NCBI RefSeq assembly: GCF_003014555.1
Contig: NZ_PYGE01000003.1
Coordinates: 258,206-322,205 of the forward strand
Length of the DNA stretch: 64,000 nucleotides
Direction: 5' to 3'
Source: Haloactinopolyspora alba
Lineage (GTDB): Bacteria; Actinomycetota; Actinomycetes; Jiangellales; Jiangellaceae
Shown: positions 1 to 9,065 of the stretch, piece by piece
Layout: each line of letters begins with the position of its first letter
Numbering within the stretch: position 1 is the first letter of the stretch
Notes under the pieces: generated by a model
What the model was told of the DNA's origin: nothing
What the model saw: the letters and a program-made list of their open reading frames with translations, nothing else
Databases searched by the model: none
Program-made: the position numbers and the translations under genes

Positions 1-189
1 CCGTCGTGTGGGCACAGGTACGAACGCACCAGCCGCGGCCAGCCCGATCAGGCATACGCGGTCTCGGCCACGACGCAGTGGAGCGTCGAGTGGGAGGCGT
101 CGACGGGCGCTACCGGCACACTCGAGGTCGACCCGCTGACGTCGACCGTGCACGTCCGCATCGGTGAGCGGCAGGTGATCGAACAGTAG
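1..189 (+). CDS. Conserved actinobacterial protein, C-terminal fragment
   Basis: The reading frame is open from the first base to a TAG stop and gives the last 62 residues of a protein that starts outside the window. The piece begins PSCGHRYERTS and is rich in Thr, Ser, Val and Trp with alternating polar/hydrophobic residues, as in an exported beta-rich domain. It resembles the C-terminus of proteins often labelled 'ATP/GTP-binding' in actinobacterial genomes, but that label says little about function. It converges with the minus-strand MFS gene that ends at 215. Function unknown. Confidence 0.6.
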   Translation, partial: PSCGHRYERTSRGQPDQAYAVSATTQWSVEWEASTGATGTLEVDPLTSTVHVRIGERQVIEQ

Positions 190-214
190 GAGTCACCCCA
201 CGGTCGTGCATGCG

Positions 215-1417
215 TTACGCATGGGAGGGACGGCTGCGCCCGTCGCGGCCCAGTAGCGGTAGCGCCAACACACCCAGTACGGCACCCGCGAGCGGCACCG
301 CGAAGGCGTCGATGCCACCAAGCAGCACGCCGCCGAGAATGCCTCCGAGCGTGGTTCCGAGGAACAGCCCGGTCGTCTGCAACGACAGCACCTGCGGTCC
401 TGCGTCGGGCGCGGCGCGCAGCAGGAGCATCTGCACGGGTGGGTTGAACGCCCACGAACCCAGTGACTGGACCGCGAACAACGACCCGAGCAGAACCAGC
501 GGGACGTCTCCCCGCCAGGCGGCCCAGCTGATCAGCCCCAGCAGCGAAATGTGCAGTGTCAACGCACGCCACAGCGTCGGGCGCGGCCCCCAGTTGTCGG
601 CCCCGTGCCCGCCGAGCCATGCGGCGGCGATCCCGACCACGCCGACGACGGTGAAGATCGCCGCGACCGCACGGTAGTCGACGGAACTTGCCGCATGCAC
701 GGTCGGTGCGATGTAGGCCAGCTGCATCATCCCGCCGGTTCCGCACACGACGAGGAAGGCCACCGTCCGCAGGACTGCCGGGTTCCGCAGCGGTGCGATG
801 CGCGCTCGAAGGCTCTCGCTCGCCGAACCGGGAACGGCCGGCACGGCTACGAGCCCGGCACCGGCCACCGCTCCGACGCCGGCGACGAACAGCATCGTGG
901 CCTGCCAGCCGAGACTGCCGCCGAGCCAGGTTCCGAGCGGAACGCCCGCGACCAGCGACACCGGTAATCCGCTCGTCACCAGACCGAGGTAGCGCCCGCG
1001 CCGGTGTTCCGGCGCCATCTCGGCGGCGATCGCGAATGCCGCGGGGGTCATCGCCGCGGCGGCGAGCCCTGCCGCCAGCCGAAGGGCGAACAGGACGGCG
1101 TACACGGTCGTGACGGCGGCCAGCAGGTTGACCGTGACGAACGCCGCGAGCCCGCACGCCAGGACACTGCGACGAGGCAAGCGCGCCGTCAGCACCGCGA
1201 CGACCGGCGTCGCCAGGGCGTACATCAGCGCATAGACGGTGATGAGCTGGCCGGCGACGGGCTGGCTCACGTCCAGGTCGGTGGAGATCTCGGGCAGGAC
1301 GCCCGCGATCACCATGTCGTCGGTACCGGCAGCGAACGAGACGAGGGCGAGCGGCAGGACGCGCACGATCGACGCGGCACCGCCGGTCTGCGCGGGCCGC
1401 GTGGTGACTGCCGCCAT
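215..1417 (-). CDS. MFS transporter (DHA1-like exporter)
   Basis: A 400-residue membrane protein with about twelve hydrophobic segments. Near the first helix is GTDDMVIAGVLPEIS, typical of sugar-efflux/Ara-J-like DHA1 exporters, followed by the basic loop RLPRRSV after helix 2 and a matching motif in the second half. The frame stays open upstream, but the ATG at 1417 is the natural start because it overlaps the MerR stop (TGATG), so the two genes are translationally coupled. The product probably exports a small hydrophobic or drug-like compound from the inner membrane. The neighbouring MerR regulator and its promoter suggest induction by the substrate. The substrate cannot be read from the sequence. 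Confidence 0.85.
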   Translation of the reverse strand: MAAVTTRPAQTGGAASIVRVLPLALVSFAAGTDDMVIAGVLPEISTDLDVSQPVAGQLITVYALMYALATPVVAVLTARLPRRSVLACGLAAFVTVNLLAAVTTVYAVLFALRLAAGLAAAAMTPAAFAIAAEMAPEHRRGRYLGLVTSGLPVSLVAGVPLGTWLGGSLGWQATMLFVAGVGAVAGAGLVAVPAVPGSASESLRARIAPLRNPAVLRTVAFLVVCGTGGMMQLAYIAPTVHAASSVDYRAVAAIFTVVGVVGIAAAWLGGHGADNWGPRPTLWRALTLHISLLGLISWAAWRGDVPLVLLGSLFAVQSLGSWAFNPPVQMLLLRAAPDAGPQVLSLQTTGLFLGTTLGGILGGVLLGGIDAFAVPLAGAVLGVLALPLLGRDGRSRPSHA

Positions 1418-1797
1418 CAGCCGTCGTCCTGCTCGGCGAGCGCCTCCTGGTGGCGGCCGATGTAGTCGACGAGGCGTTCGCGGTACTCGCTCAGTGACGC
1501 GATCTGATGGTCGAGCTTCTCCAGCCGGTGCAGGCCCGAACGGATCGCCTCGGCACATGCCGACGCCTCGGTGAGCGGCTCGTCGAGGCAGCCCATCTCG
1601 AGCGAGGGACGGATGTCGTCCAGAGTGAGACCGGCGTGCACCAGGTCACGGATGTTGGCTGCGCGGACCGCGGCGAGTTCGTCGTACTCGCGGTAGCCGT
1701 TCGCGGCTCGCCGCGCCGTGATCATCCCTTCCTGTTCGTAGTAGCGAAGAGAACGGCGGCTGACGCCGGTTCGTTCGGCGAGTTCGCCGATCCGCAT
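1417..1797 (-). CDS. MerR-family transcriptional regulator
   Basis: A 126-residue regulator starting MRIGELAERTGVSRRSLRYYE, the standard MerR winged-helix DNA-binding head, followed by a long helical dimerisation region (residues ~75-120) and a short C-terminal tail. I chose the ATG at 1797, not the in-frame one at 1821, because a GGAG lies 9 bases upstream and because the probable transcript starts near 1825. There is no Cys pair of the metal-sensing type; Cys occurs only around MGCLDEP and SACAE, so an organic inducer is likelier. It precedes and is coupled to the MFS gene, which it probably controls. Confidence 0.88.
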   Translation of the reverse strand: MRIGELAERTGVSRRSLRYYEQEGMITARRAANGYREYDELAAVRAANIRDLVHAGLTLDDIRPSLEMGCLDEPLTEASACAEAIRSGLHRLEKLDHQIASLSEYRERLVDYIGRHQEALAEQDDG

Positions 1798-1830
1798 CGT
1801 CGTGAACTCCAGAATCGTCATGCCGTGGAC

Positions 1831-1861
1831 GCTAAAACCGTGACACGGGTGTCAACGTCAA
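1831..1861 (-). promoter_or_regulatory. MerR-type promoter with operator inside a long spacer
   Basis: On the minus strand, a -35 TTGACG (1856-1861) and a -10 TTTAGC (1831-1836) are 19 bp apart. The spacer holds an inverted repeat, TGACAC-2 bp-GTGTCA (1841-1854). A lengthened spacer filled by a dyad is the hallmark of promoters activated by MerR proteins. It lies just upstream of the merR start, so it should drive both merR and the MFS gene. Choosing TTTTAG as the -10 would give an 18-bp spacer. Confidence 0.7.
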
Positions 1862-1904
1862 GCGCGATCGTGATCGTCCTGCTCCCGGCGCGTCCCAACG
1901 CCGG

Positions 1905-3017
1905 TCAGGCCGCAGCCAGAGTGGACGCGGACCTTGCCTGCCGCAGGCCGAGCAGCTCCGCGATCTCGACCGCCGCTGCCCGTCCGGCTCGGTTGGCGCC
2001 GACGGTGCTCGCCGACGGGCCGTAACCGACCAGGTGCACCCGAGGCTCGGCGACCACGCGGGTGCCGTCCATCCGGATCCCGCCTCCGGGTTCCCGCAGG
2101 CCAAGCGGCGCGAGGTGCCCGAGCGCGGGCCGGAATCCAGTTGCCCAGACGATGACGTCGGCCGGGATCACCGATCCGTCGTCCCACTGTGCGCCGCCGG
2201 TGACCAGGCGCGAGAACATGGGCAGCCGCTGCAGCGCCCCTTTCTCCAGCGCGTCACGGACCACCGAGGTGTACGCCAGTCCGGTCACGCTCACCACGCT
2301 GCGCGGCGGCAGGCCGGCCCGCACTCGTTCGTCCACCGCGGCGACGACAGCGCGGCCAATGTCGCGGGTGAACTCGTCGTCGCGGAACTCCGGCGGGCGC
2401 CGCGTCACCCACGTGGTCGAGGCGGCGACGTCGGCGATCTCGGACAGGATCTGTGCGGCCGAGTTCCCACCGCCGACGACGATGACGCGCGCCCCGGCGA
2501 ACTCGTCCGGTCCGCGGTAGTTCACCGAGTGCAGTTGCCGCCCAGCGAATTCGGCGGCTCCCGGGTACGACGGCCAGTACGGGCGGGTCCAGGTTCCGGT
2601 GGCGTTGACGACGGCCCGGGCCGCCCAGGTGCCGCCGGACGACGTCACGACCAGGCGGCCGTCGTGGCCGTACCGGACCGACCGGACCCGCACCGGACGC
2701 CGGACCGACAGCCCGTAGCGCTCTTCGTAGTCCGCGTAGTAGTCCCCCACCACGTCGGCAGCAGGACGGTCCGCGTCCGCTCCGGACTCGGGCCGGGACG
2801 CGCCGGGCAGGTCGAAGATGCCGTGGACCTTCGCCATGGTCAGCGTGGCCGGGCGCTGCGCCCACGCTCCGCCGGGGCGCGTGCCCGCGTCGAGCACCAC
2901 GACGTCGTCACCGGGTTCGAATCCGAGCCGGCGCAGGTGGTGCGCCGCCGAAAGGCCCGCCTGCCCGGCGCCGATCACGACGACGTCGACGTCACGGCTC
3001 TCGATCGCTTCGGTCAT
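1905..3017 (-). CDS. FAD/NAD(P)-dependent flavin monooxygenase-like oxidoreductase
   Basis: A 370-residue soluble flavoprotein. An N-terminal FAD dinucleotide-binding motif, VIGAGQAGLSAAHHLR (residues ~14-29), is followed by a second Rossmann motif, VVGGGNSAAQI (~180-190), for NADPH, and a C-terminal FAD-contact motif, VIWATGFRPALG. This is the layout of flavin-containing monooxygenase/CzcO-like enzymes. NADPH reduces the flavin, which can oxygenate a soft nucleophile or reduce a partner. It lies 83 bp upstream of merR on the same strand, so the three genes may respond to the same compound. Substrate unknown. Confidence 0.85.
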   Translation of the reverse strand: MTEAIESRDVDVVVIGAGQAGLSAAHHLRRLGFEPGDDVVVLDAGTRPGGAWAQRPATLTMAKVHGIFDLPGASRPESGADADRPAADVVGDYYADYEERYGLSVRRPVRVRSVRYGHDGRLVVTSSGGTWAARAVVNATGTWTRPYWPSYPGAAEFAGRQLHSVNYRGPDEFAGARVIVVGGGNSAAQILSEIADVAASTTWVTRRPPEFRDDEFTRDIGRAVVAAVDERVRAGLPPRSVVSVTGLAYTSVVRDALEKGALQRLPMFSRLVTGGAQWDDGSVIPADVIVWATGFRPALGHLAPLGLREPGGGIRMDGTRVVAEPRVHLVGYGPSASTVGANRAGRAAAVEIAELLGLRQARSASTLAAA

Positions 3018-3060
3018 GCCAAGGTCAACGCCGCACCGCCCTGCCGGCTTCCCGCGCGGC

Positions 3061-3801
3061 TCAGGCGAGCGCGTCCAGAACCATCGTCACGCCGAACCAC
3101 GCGCAGGCTCCGATCGCCAGCGCGAACGTGAACAGCCACACCCCGCCGGGCACGGCCGACTGCCGGCTCATCATGTACGCGTCGGAGCTTTGGATCCCGC
3201 GCCTGCTGGTGTGCGACTTCAGGACGGCACCGAGTCCACGGACGCCGCCGACGTTGAGCAGCCACGCGAACGCGAACACCACCGCCGTGCACGCGGCGGC
3301 CGACCCGTACCAGCCGACCAGTCCGAACGTCGCGCCGGTCAGCAGCACGACGCCGACGGTGTGCCAACTGCGCGAGAGCAGGAACACGAACGCCAGGCAC
3401 ACCACCAGCACGCCCAGTGCCAGCCGCGCCCAGCCGTTCGCCGCGGCCCAGATCAACGCCAGTCCGACGGCCGACGGCGCCGGATAGCCCCACCACATGG
3501 TCCACAACGTGCCCAGCGCACTGTGCGACGAGAAGTTGGTCGCGCCGGACATGTCGCCGTTGACGGTGACGCCGCGCAGCCGGAACCCCGCGGTCAGCGC
3601 CGCGAGCACGTGCCCGAGCTCGTGCACGATGGTCACCGGGTAGCCCACGATCCGCCACGTCACCGGATGCAGCGCGACCACGATGGCCGCGACGGCGATA
3701 CCGGCGACGACCTCGGCCGACATGGTGGACAGGGTCTCGGCGACGCGGACGTCGTCGAACCAGTCGCCGACGCGGTCGGGCCAGTCCTGCGCGCCGTTCA
3801 C
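3061..3801 (-). CDS. M50-type membrane zinc metalloprotease family protein
   Basis: A 246-residue membrane protein with about six hydrophobic segments. A zinc-binding HELGH (HExxH form) lies near residue 60, in VTIVHELGHVLAALTAG. This is the pattern of the M50B peptidase-like family of actinobacteria, which lack the PDZ domain of RseP-type site-2 proteases. A third zinc ligand of the NxxPxxDG type is not obvious, so activity is uncertain. The protein may cut or bind membrane segments. The gene follows gatB by 46 bp and precedes the oxidoreductase by 43 bp on the same strand. Confidence 0.75.
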   Translation of the reverse strand: MNGAQDWPDRVGDWFDDVRVAETLSTMSAEVVAGIAVAAIVVALHPVTWRIVGYPVTIVHELGHVLAALTAGFRLRGVTVNGDMSGATNFSSHSALGTLWTMWWGYPAPSAVGLALIWAAANGWARLALGVLVVCLAFVFLLSRSWHTVGVVLLTGATFGLVGWYGSAAACTAVVFAFAWLLNVGGVRGLGAVLKSHTSRRGIQSSDAYMMSRQSAVPGGVWLFTFALAIGACAWFGVTMVLDALA

Positions 3802-3847
3802 TGCCGGCTCCCGACGCCGACGGACGTCGTCACCGGACGTTGCTCAC

Positions 3848-5386
3848 TCAGCCGCCCAGCCTCTCGATGATCAGCTCGCGGGCGCGCTTCGCGTCGGCCT
3901 GCCCCTGCGTCGCCTTCATCACCGAGCCGATGATCGCGCCGACGGCGCCCATGTTGCCGCCGCGGATCTTCTCGGCCACGTCCGGGTTGGCGGCGATGGC
4001 GTCGTCGACGGCCGCGCCGAGCGCCGAGTCGTCGGAGACCACGGCGAGCCCGCGGGCCTCGACGACGACGTCCGGCGCACCCTCACCGGCGAGGACACCC
4101 TCGACGACCTGACGGGCGAGCTTGTCGTTCAGCGAACCGGCAGCCACCAGCTCCTCGACCCGGGCCACGTCGGCGGGTGTGATGCCCGCGTCCTCGAGAG
4201 CCGTGCCGCGTTCGTTGGCGGTGCGCGAGATCTCGCCGAGCCACCACTTCTTCGCGCCCGCGGCATCGGCGCCGGCGGTGATGGTCGCCTCGATCAACGG
4301 CATCGCACCGGCGTTGACGACGTCACGCATCTCGAGGTCGGTGAAGCCCCACTCGGCCTGCAGCCGGGCGCGCCGGGCGGCCGGCGGTTCCGGCAACGTC
4401 GTGCGCAGCTGCTCGACCCACTCGCGCGACGGCGCGATGGGCACCAGGTCCGGCTCGGGGAAGTACCGGTAGTCCTCGGCCTCCTCCTTCGCCCGGCCGG
4501 CGGTGGTCTCGCCGGTGTCCTCGTGCCAGTGCCTGGTCTCCTGCACGATGGAGCCGCCCTCGGTCAGCACCGCCGCCTGCCGGCGGACCTCGTAGGTCAC
4601 CGCACGCTCGACCGAGCGCATCGAGTTGACGTTCTTGGTCTCGGTGCGGGTGCCGAACGCGGTGGTACCCACGGGGCGCAGCGACACGTTGGCGTCGCAG
4701 CGCATCTGCCCCAGCTCCATGCGCGCCTCGGACACCGCCAGCGCCTTGATCAGCTCACGCAGCTCGGTGACGTAGGCGCGCGCGACGGCCGGCGCCACGG
4801 CCGGCGGCACCTCGATCGGCTTGGTGACGATCTCGATCAGCGGGATACCGGAGCGGTTGTAGTCCAGCAGCGAGTGGCTGGCGCCGTGGATACGCCCGGT
4901 GGCCCCGCCGACGTGCAGCGACTTGCCGGTGTCCTCTTCCATGTGGGCGCGCTCGATGCCGATGCGGTACACGTCGGGCTCCGCTGTCGCGTCCGCACCG
5001 GGCACGGTCACGTCCAGCCAGCCGTCGAACGCGATGGGCTCGTCGTACTGCGAGACCTGGAAGTTCTTCGGCATGTCCGGGTAGAAGTAGTTCTTCCGCG
5101 CGAACCGGCACCACTCGGCGATGTCGCAGTTCAGCGCGAGCCCGATGCAGATCGCGGACTCGACGGCGGTGCCGTTGACGACCGGCAGTGACCCCGGCAG
5201 CCCCAGGCAGACCGGGCAGACCTGCGAGTTCGGGTCGCCGCCGAACTCGGTGGAGCAACCGCAGAACATCTTGGTCGCGGTGCCCAGCTCGACGTGCACC
5301 TCCATGCCCATGACCGGCTCGAAACGGGCAATCGCATCGTCGAAGCCGGGCAACGACGAGGGGTTGACACGTTCAGCTGTGGTCAT
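3848..5386 (-). CDS. gatB: Asp-tRNA(Asn)/Glu-tRNA(Gln) amidotransferase subunit B
   Basis: A 512-residue GatB, close to the usual ~500. It shows the family start [19 protein letters not shown], the metal-site cysteines (FCGC and CPVCLGLPG), the kinase core with [13 protein letters not shown], and a C-terminal helical/YqeY tail. GatB phosphorylates misacylated Glu-tRNA(Gln) (and Asp-tRNA(Asn)) so that ammonia from GatA can amidate it. The start overlaps the stop of the preceding 73-codon ORF as ATGA. Part of the gatC-gatA-ORF-gatB operon. Confidence 0.97.
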   Translation of the reverse strand: MTTAERVNPSSLPGFDDAIARFEPVMGMEVHVELGTATKMFCGCSTEFGGDPNSQVCPVCLGLPGSLPVVNGTAVESAICIGLALNCDIAEWCRFARKNYFYPDMPKNFQVSQYDEPIAFDGWLDVTVPGADATAEPDVYRIGIERAHMEEDTGKSLHVGGATGRIHGASHSLLDYNRSGIPLIEIVTKPIEVPPAVAPAVARAYVTELRELIKALAVSEARMELGQMRCDANVSLRPVGTTAFGTRTETKNVNSMRSVERAVTYEVRRQAAVLTEGGSIVQETRHWHEDTGETTAGRAKEEAEDYRYFPEPDLVPIAPSREWVEQLRTTLPEPPAARRARLQAEWGFTDLEMRDVVNAGAMPLIEATITAGADAAGAKKWWLGEISRTANERGTALEDAGITPADVARVEELVAAGSLNDKLARQVVEGVLAGEGAPDVVVEARGLAVVSDDSALGAAVDDAIAANPDVAEKIRGGNMGAVGAIIGSVMKATQGQADAKRARELIIERLGG

Positions 5387-5604
5387 GACCGGTCCTCGAT
5401 GTCGATCAGTTGTGTCTCGGCCTCGTCGCCGGCGCGCATCTCGCGGACGACGATGGCGATGGTCACGGCGGCGGACGCCACGCTCAGCAGCGCATCGACC
5501 ATGCGCAGCCGGTCGCTCTCGCGCTTCGCCTTGGCGAAACTGCGCGCAGCCGACCCGGCGCCGAGCGCGGAACCGGCGAACTTGGCCACGGTCTTGACGT
5601 TCAT
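5383..5604 (-). CDS. Small single-pass membrane protein inside the gat operon
   Basis: A 73-residue [20 protein letters not shown]..., with a Lys/Arg-rich N-terminal half ([11 protein letters not shown]), one hydrophobic segment (about residues 39-53, [15 protein letters not shown]) and an acidic C-terminus ending IDIEDRS. It overlaps gatA by four bases (ATGA) and gatB by four bases (ATGA), so it is almost certainly translated with them. It is not part of GatA or GatB: both neighbours are full length. The basic face beside a membrane helix suggests a membrane-associated protein. Function unknown. Confidence 0.75.
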   Translation of the reverse strand: MNVKTVAKFAGSALGAGSAARSFAKAKRESDRLRMVDALLSVASAAVTIAIVVREMRAGDEAETQLIDIEDRS

Positions 5605-7142
5605 GATGCGCTCTCCTTCAGCTCCGGCGCCTGGTTCAGCAGCAGCCCGCCCCACGATCCCGCATAGGCCTGCTCGAGAGCGGCACCCACGCGGTAGAGG
5701 CGGTCGTCGGCCAGGACGGGCGCCATGACGTGCAGCCCGACCGGAAGGCCGTCCTCGTCGGCCAGCCCGCACGGGAACGACGCGGACGCGTTCCCGGCGA
5801 GATTGCTCGGGATGGTGCACAGGTCGTTCCTGTACATCGCCAGCGGGTCGTCGACCCGCTCCCCGATCGGGAAGGCGGTCGTCGGCGTCGTGGGCGACAC
5901 GAGGACGTCGACCCTGCCGAACGCCGCCTCGAAGTCGCGGGCGACCAGCGTACGGACCTTCTGCGCCTGTCCGTAGTACGCGTCGTAGTACCCGGACGAC
6001 AGCGCGTACGTACCGAGCATGATGCGCCGCTTGGCCTCGGCGCCGAAGCCCGCGCCGCGGGTGCGGTTCATGACCTCCTCGGCGCTGCGCGTGCCGTCGT
6101 CGCCGACCCGCAGGCCGTAGCGCATCGCGTCGAAACGCGCCAGGTTCGACGACACCTCGCTGGGCAGGATCAGGTAGTACGCGGGCAGCGCGTAGACGAA
6201 GTTCGGGCAGGACACCTCGACGACCTCGGCGCCGAGCTTGGACAGCTGCGCCACGGCGTCGTTGAACCGCGCCTCGACCCCGGCCTGGTAGCCCTCGCCG
6301 CCGAACTCCTTGACGACGCCGACCCGCAGGCCGGTCAGGTCGCCCTCGGCGCCACGCCGGGCCGCGCCCACCACATCGGGCACCGGCTGGTCGATGCTCG
6401 TGGCGTCCAGCGCGTCGTGCCCGGCCACGACGCTGTGCAGCAGGGCGGCGTCGAGGACGGTGCGCGCGCACGGCCCGGCCTGGTCGAGGCTGGAGGCGCA
6501 GGCGATCAGCCCGTACCGGCTGACCCCGCCGTACGTCGGCTTGACACCGACGGTTCCGGTCAGTGCGGCGGGCTGGCGGATCGACCCGCCGGTGTCGGTG
6601 CCGATGGCCAGCGGCGCCTCGTACGCCGCGAGCGACGCCGCCGAGCCGCCGCCGGAACCGCCCGGGATGCGCGTCATGTCCCACGGGTTGCGGGTGGGGC
6701 CGAACGCGGAGTTCTCCGTCGACGACCCCATGGCGAACTCGTCCATGTTGGTCTTGCCGAGCACGACGACGTCGGCTTCGCGCAGCCGCCGGGCGATGGT
6801 CGCGTCGTACGGCGGGCGCCAGCCGTCGAGGATTCTCGAGCCGGCCGTCGTCGGCATGTCGCTGGTGGTGATGACGTCCTTGAGCGCCAGCGGCACACCC
6901 GCAAGCGGGCCGAGGCGTTCACCCGCGGCACGGCGCGCATCGACGTCGGCCGCCGCGGCCAGCGCCCCGTCCGCGTCGACGTGCAGGAACGCGTGCACCC
7001 CGGACTCGGCCGGACCGTCGACGGCGTCGACGCGGTCCAGGTGCGCCTGGGTGACCTCGACCGCGCTGACCTCGCCGGAGGCGATGGACGTCGCCAGTTC
7101 GGCCGCGGTACGGCCGACCAGGCCGTGCTCGGTGCCGCTCAC
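5601..7142 (-). CDS. gatA: Asp-tRNA(Asn)/Glu-tRNA(Gln) amidotransferase subunit A
   Basis: A 513-residue amidase-signature protein. The catalytic triad is visible as Lys in PLALKDV and the two Ser in the motif [14 protein letters not shown] followed by [12 protein letters not shown]. Length and motifs match GatA, which hydrolyses glutamine and channels ammonia to GatB. The GTG start overlaps the gatC stop (GTGA), and its stop overlaps the start of the small downstream ORF (ATGA). Confidence 0.97.
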   Translation of the reverse strand: MSGTEHGLVGRTAAELATSIASGEVSAVEVTQAHLDRVDAVDGPAESGVHAFLHVDADGALAAAADVDARRAAGERLGPLAGVPLALKDVITTSDMPTTAGSRILDGWRPPYDATIARRLREADVVVLGKTNMDEFAMGSSTENSAFGPTRNPWDMTRIPGGSGGGSAASLAAYEAPLAIGTDTGGSIRQPAALTGTVGVKPTYGGVSRYGLIACASSLDQAGPCARTVLDAALLHSVVAGHDALDATSIDQPVPDVVGAARRGAEGDLTGLRVGVVKEFGGEGYQAGVEARFNDAVAQLSKLGAEVVEVSCPNFVYALPAYYLILPSEVSSNLARFDAMRYGLRVGDDGTRSAEEVMNRTRGAGFGAEAKRRIMLGTYALSSGYYDAYYGQAQKVRTLVARDFEAAFGRVDVLVSPTTPTTAFPIGERVDDPLAMYRNDLCTIPSNLAGNASASFPCGLADEDGLPVGLHVMAPVLADDRLYRVGAALEQAYAGSWGGLLLNQAPELKESAS

Positions 7143-7438
7143 TGTTCCTCCCCCAGGATCTGCGGGACGCGGAAGCGGCCGTCCTCGGCCGCCGGAGCAC
7201 CGGCCAGCGCCGACTCCGGCGTCAGACTGGGGCGCGGCAGGTCGTCACGGAACACGTTGGTCACCGGCAACGCGTGCGACGTCGGCGGGATATCGTCGGC
7301 GGCGACCTCCGCGACCTGCGCGACGGCGCCGAGGATCTGGTCGAGCTGGCCGGACAGATGGTCCAGCTCGTCGGGTTCGAGGTCCAGGCGAGCCAGCCGC
7401 GCCAGGTGCGCGACCTCCTCGCGGCTGATCGAGGGCAT
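7139..7438 (-). CDS. gatC: Asp-tRNA(Asn)/Glu-tRNA(Gln) amidotransferase subunit C
   Basis: A 99-residue protein beginning [20 protein letters not shown], the standard GatC start, and ending with the FRVPQIL segment that wraps the GatA/GatB interface. It has no catalytic site; it stabilises the complex. It is the first gene of the operon and diverges from the first sensor kinase across about 290 bp, which should hold both promoters. I could not assign -35/-10 boxes there with confidence. Confidence 0.95.
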   Translation of the reverse strand: MPSISREEVAHLARLARLDLEPDELDHLSGQLDQILGAVAQVAEVAADDIPPTSHALPVTNVFRDDLPRPSLTPESALAGAPAAEDGRFRVPQILGEEQ

Positions 7439-7731
7439 GCGTGCTGCGCTCCTCCACGGTCGGTGACGTGGACGATCCTACGAGTCCCGGCGGCGCGGAG
7501 CTCGTCCGGTCGGCCGGTCCGGGTTGACCCGGCGATCCTACGTCAGCCGGCGCCTGAGCCGAGCGGCGATCGGCCCGAGTCGAGCGCCGTCTCACGGCCC
7601 GCCACGGCCGGTGGCTTCGGCGTGCTCGGTCCTGCCCGGCCTGGCCACCGATGCGTGGTGGGGACAGCCCCACCCCCGGTTCACCGGATTCCCGGCTCGT
7701 CCGTCCACGCCAATCGCGACATGCTCATGAC

Positions 7732-9021
7732 ATGGACACGACAACCTCGACCAGCCCTCGCGCCGGCTGGAATCAGGTCGGGCGCGACATCGGCTACCTG
7801 CTTCCCGGCCTGCCGATCGCCATCGCCTCCTTCGTCGTCATGGTCACCGGGTTCTGGCTCGGTGCCGGCCTCTTCGTCCTCGCCTTCCTCGGCCTGGTCG
7901 TCTGGGTCGCCATGCTCGGCGCCGCCCGCGGGTTCGCCACCGCCGAGCGGTCCAGAGTGTCGCTGATGGAGCAGCGCCCCGTCGGCCCGGTGCAGCGGCG
8001 GCCGGTCACCGGCAGCGGCATGGGCCGGCTGCTCAGCTTCATCCGGGACCCGATGGCGTGGCGGGAGTGGGGATACTGCGTCCTGATCCTGCCGCTGCGC
8101 GTGTTCACCTGGTCACTGACCATCGCGTGGCTGTCGGCGTCGCTCGGCGGCACCAGCTACGCCCTGTGGGAGTGGTCACTGCCACACGACGACGAGACCA
8201 ACGACACGCTGGCCGAGCTGATCGGCATCGGCGACGGCGCGCTCGCCGACGTCGCGCTGAACACCGCCATCGGCCTGGTGTTCCTGCTGACCCTGCCGTA
8301 CGTGCTCCGAGCGCTGGCACTGGCCGAATCCGCCCTGGTGTGGGGGATGCTCACCAACGAGAACGCCGAGCTCCGCGCCCGCACCGAGGAACTCAGCCGC
8401 AGCCGCAGCGCCGTCGTCGCCGCCGAGGCGGACACGTTGCGTCGCGTCGAACGCGACATCCACGACGGACCCCAACAACGCCTCGTCCGCCTCACCATGG
8501 ACCTCGAATCCGCCCAACGCCGCTTCGACAACCACGACCACAACACCGCCCTCCCCCTCCTCGAAGGCGCCGTCAACCAAACCAAAGAAGCCCTCGCCGA
8601 ACTCCGCGCCGTCTCCCGCGGCATCGCCCCACCCATCCTCACCGACCGCGGACTGCCCGCAGCCCTCGCCGCCGCCACCGCACGCAACCCCATCCCCACC
8701 ACCCTCGACACCACCCTCCACGACAACGAACGACTCCCCAGCTCCATCGAAAACGCCGCCTACTTCGTCGTCACCGAAGCCCTCACCAACGCCGCCAAAC
8801 ACGCCGACGCCACCCAATGCACCGTCACCGTCCACCGCCTCGACAACACCCTCCACGTCCAAATCACCGACAACGGACGCGGCGGCGCCCACCCCGGCAA
8901 AGGCCACGGACTCACCGGCCTCAACGACCGCCTCACCGGCATCGACGCCACCCTCGACATCACCAGCCCACCCGGCAACGGCACCACCATCACCGCCCAA
9001 CTCCCCATCCCCACCCAGTAG
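7732..9021 (+). CDS. Sensor histidine kinase (HisKA_3 type), copy 1
   Basis: A 429-residue membrane kinase starting MDTTTSTSPRAGW. The N-terminal half has four hydrophobic segments of the 'sensor domain' type (ending near residue 210). After the linker come the dimerisation/phosphotransfer box RDIHDGPQQR (phospho-His at 244), the N box EALTNAAKHA, and the ATP-binding glycine boxes DNGRGG and GHGLTGLNDR. From residue ~231 to the end the DNA is identical to the next gene. That shared part uses CAA, GAA, AAA, CCC and CTC codons, while the sensor half uses CAG, GAG, CCG and CTG. No response regulator is adjacent; the NarL-type regulator at 15993 is a candidate. Confidence 0.92.
   Translation: MDTTTSTSPRAGWNQVGRDIGYLLPGLPIAIASFVVMVTGFWLGAGLFVLAFLGLVVWVAMLGAARGFATAERSRVSLMEQRPVGPVQRRPVTGSGMGRLLSFIRDPMAWREWGYCVLILPLRVFTWSLTIAWLSASLGGTSYALWEWSLPHDDETNDTLAELIGIGDGALADVALNTAIGLVFLLTLPYVLRALALAESALVWGMLTNENAELRARTEELSRSRSAVVAAEADTLRRVERDIHDGPQQRLVRLTMDLESAQRRFDNHDHNTALPLLEGAVNQTKEALAELRAVSRGIAPPILTDRGLPAALAAATARNPIPTTLDTTLHDNERLPSSIENAAYFVVTEALTNAAKHADATQCTVTVHRLDNTLHVQITDNGRGGAHPGKGHGLTGLNDRLTGIDATLDITSPPGNGTTITAQLPIPTQ
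8422..9017 (+). repeat. 596-bp perfect direct repeat, copy 1 (kinase catalytic module)
   Basis: Bases 8422-9017 are identical, base for base, to 9681-10276 when the two are compared line by line. The unit begins a few codons before the phospho-His box and ends one base before the last sense codon is complete (CAG here, CAA in copy 2). Sequence before the left border differs between the two genes. This points to recent gene conversion or duplication of the catalytic module alone. Confidence 0.97.
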
Positions 9022-9065
9022 GCGGCACCCGAGCCACACCCACGACGACATGAGAGGCTCACGAC

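Noticed and set aside
5383-6684. 433-codon minus-strand frame across gatA
   Set aside because: Only its last 73 codons look real; the rest is an Arg-rich shadow of gatA.
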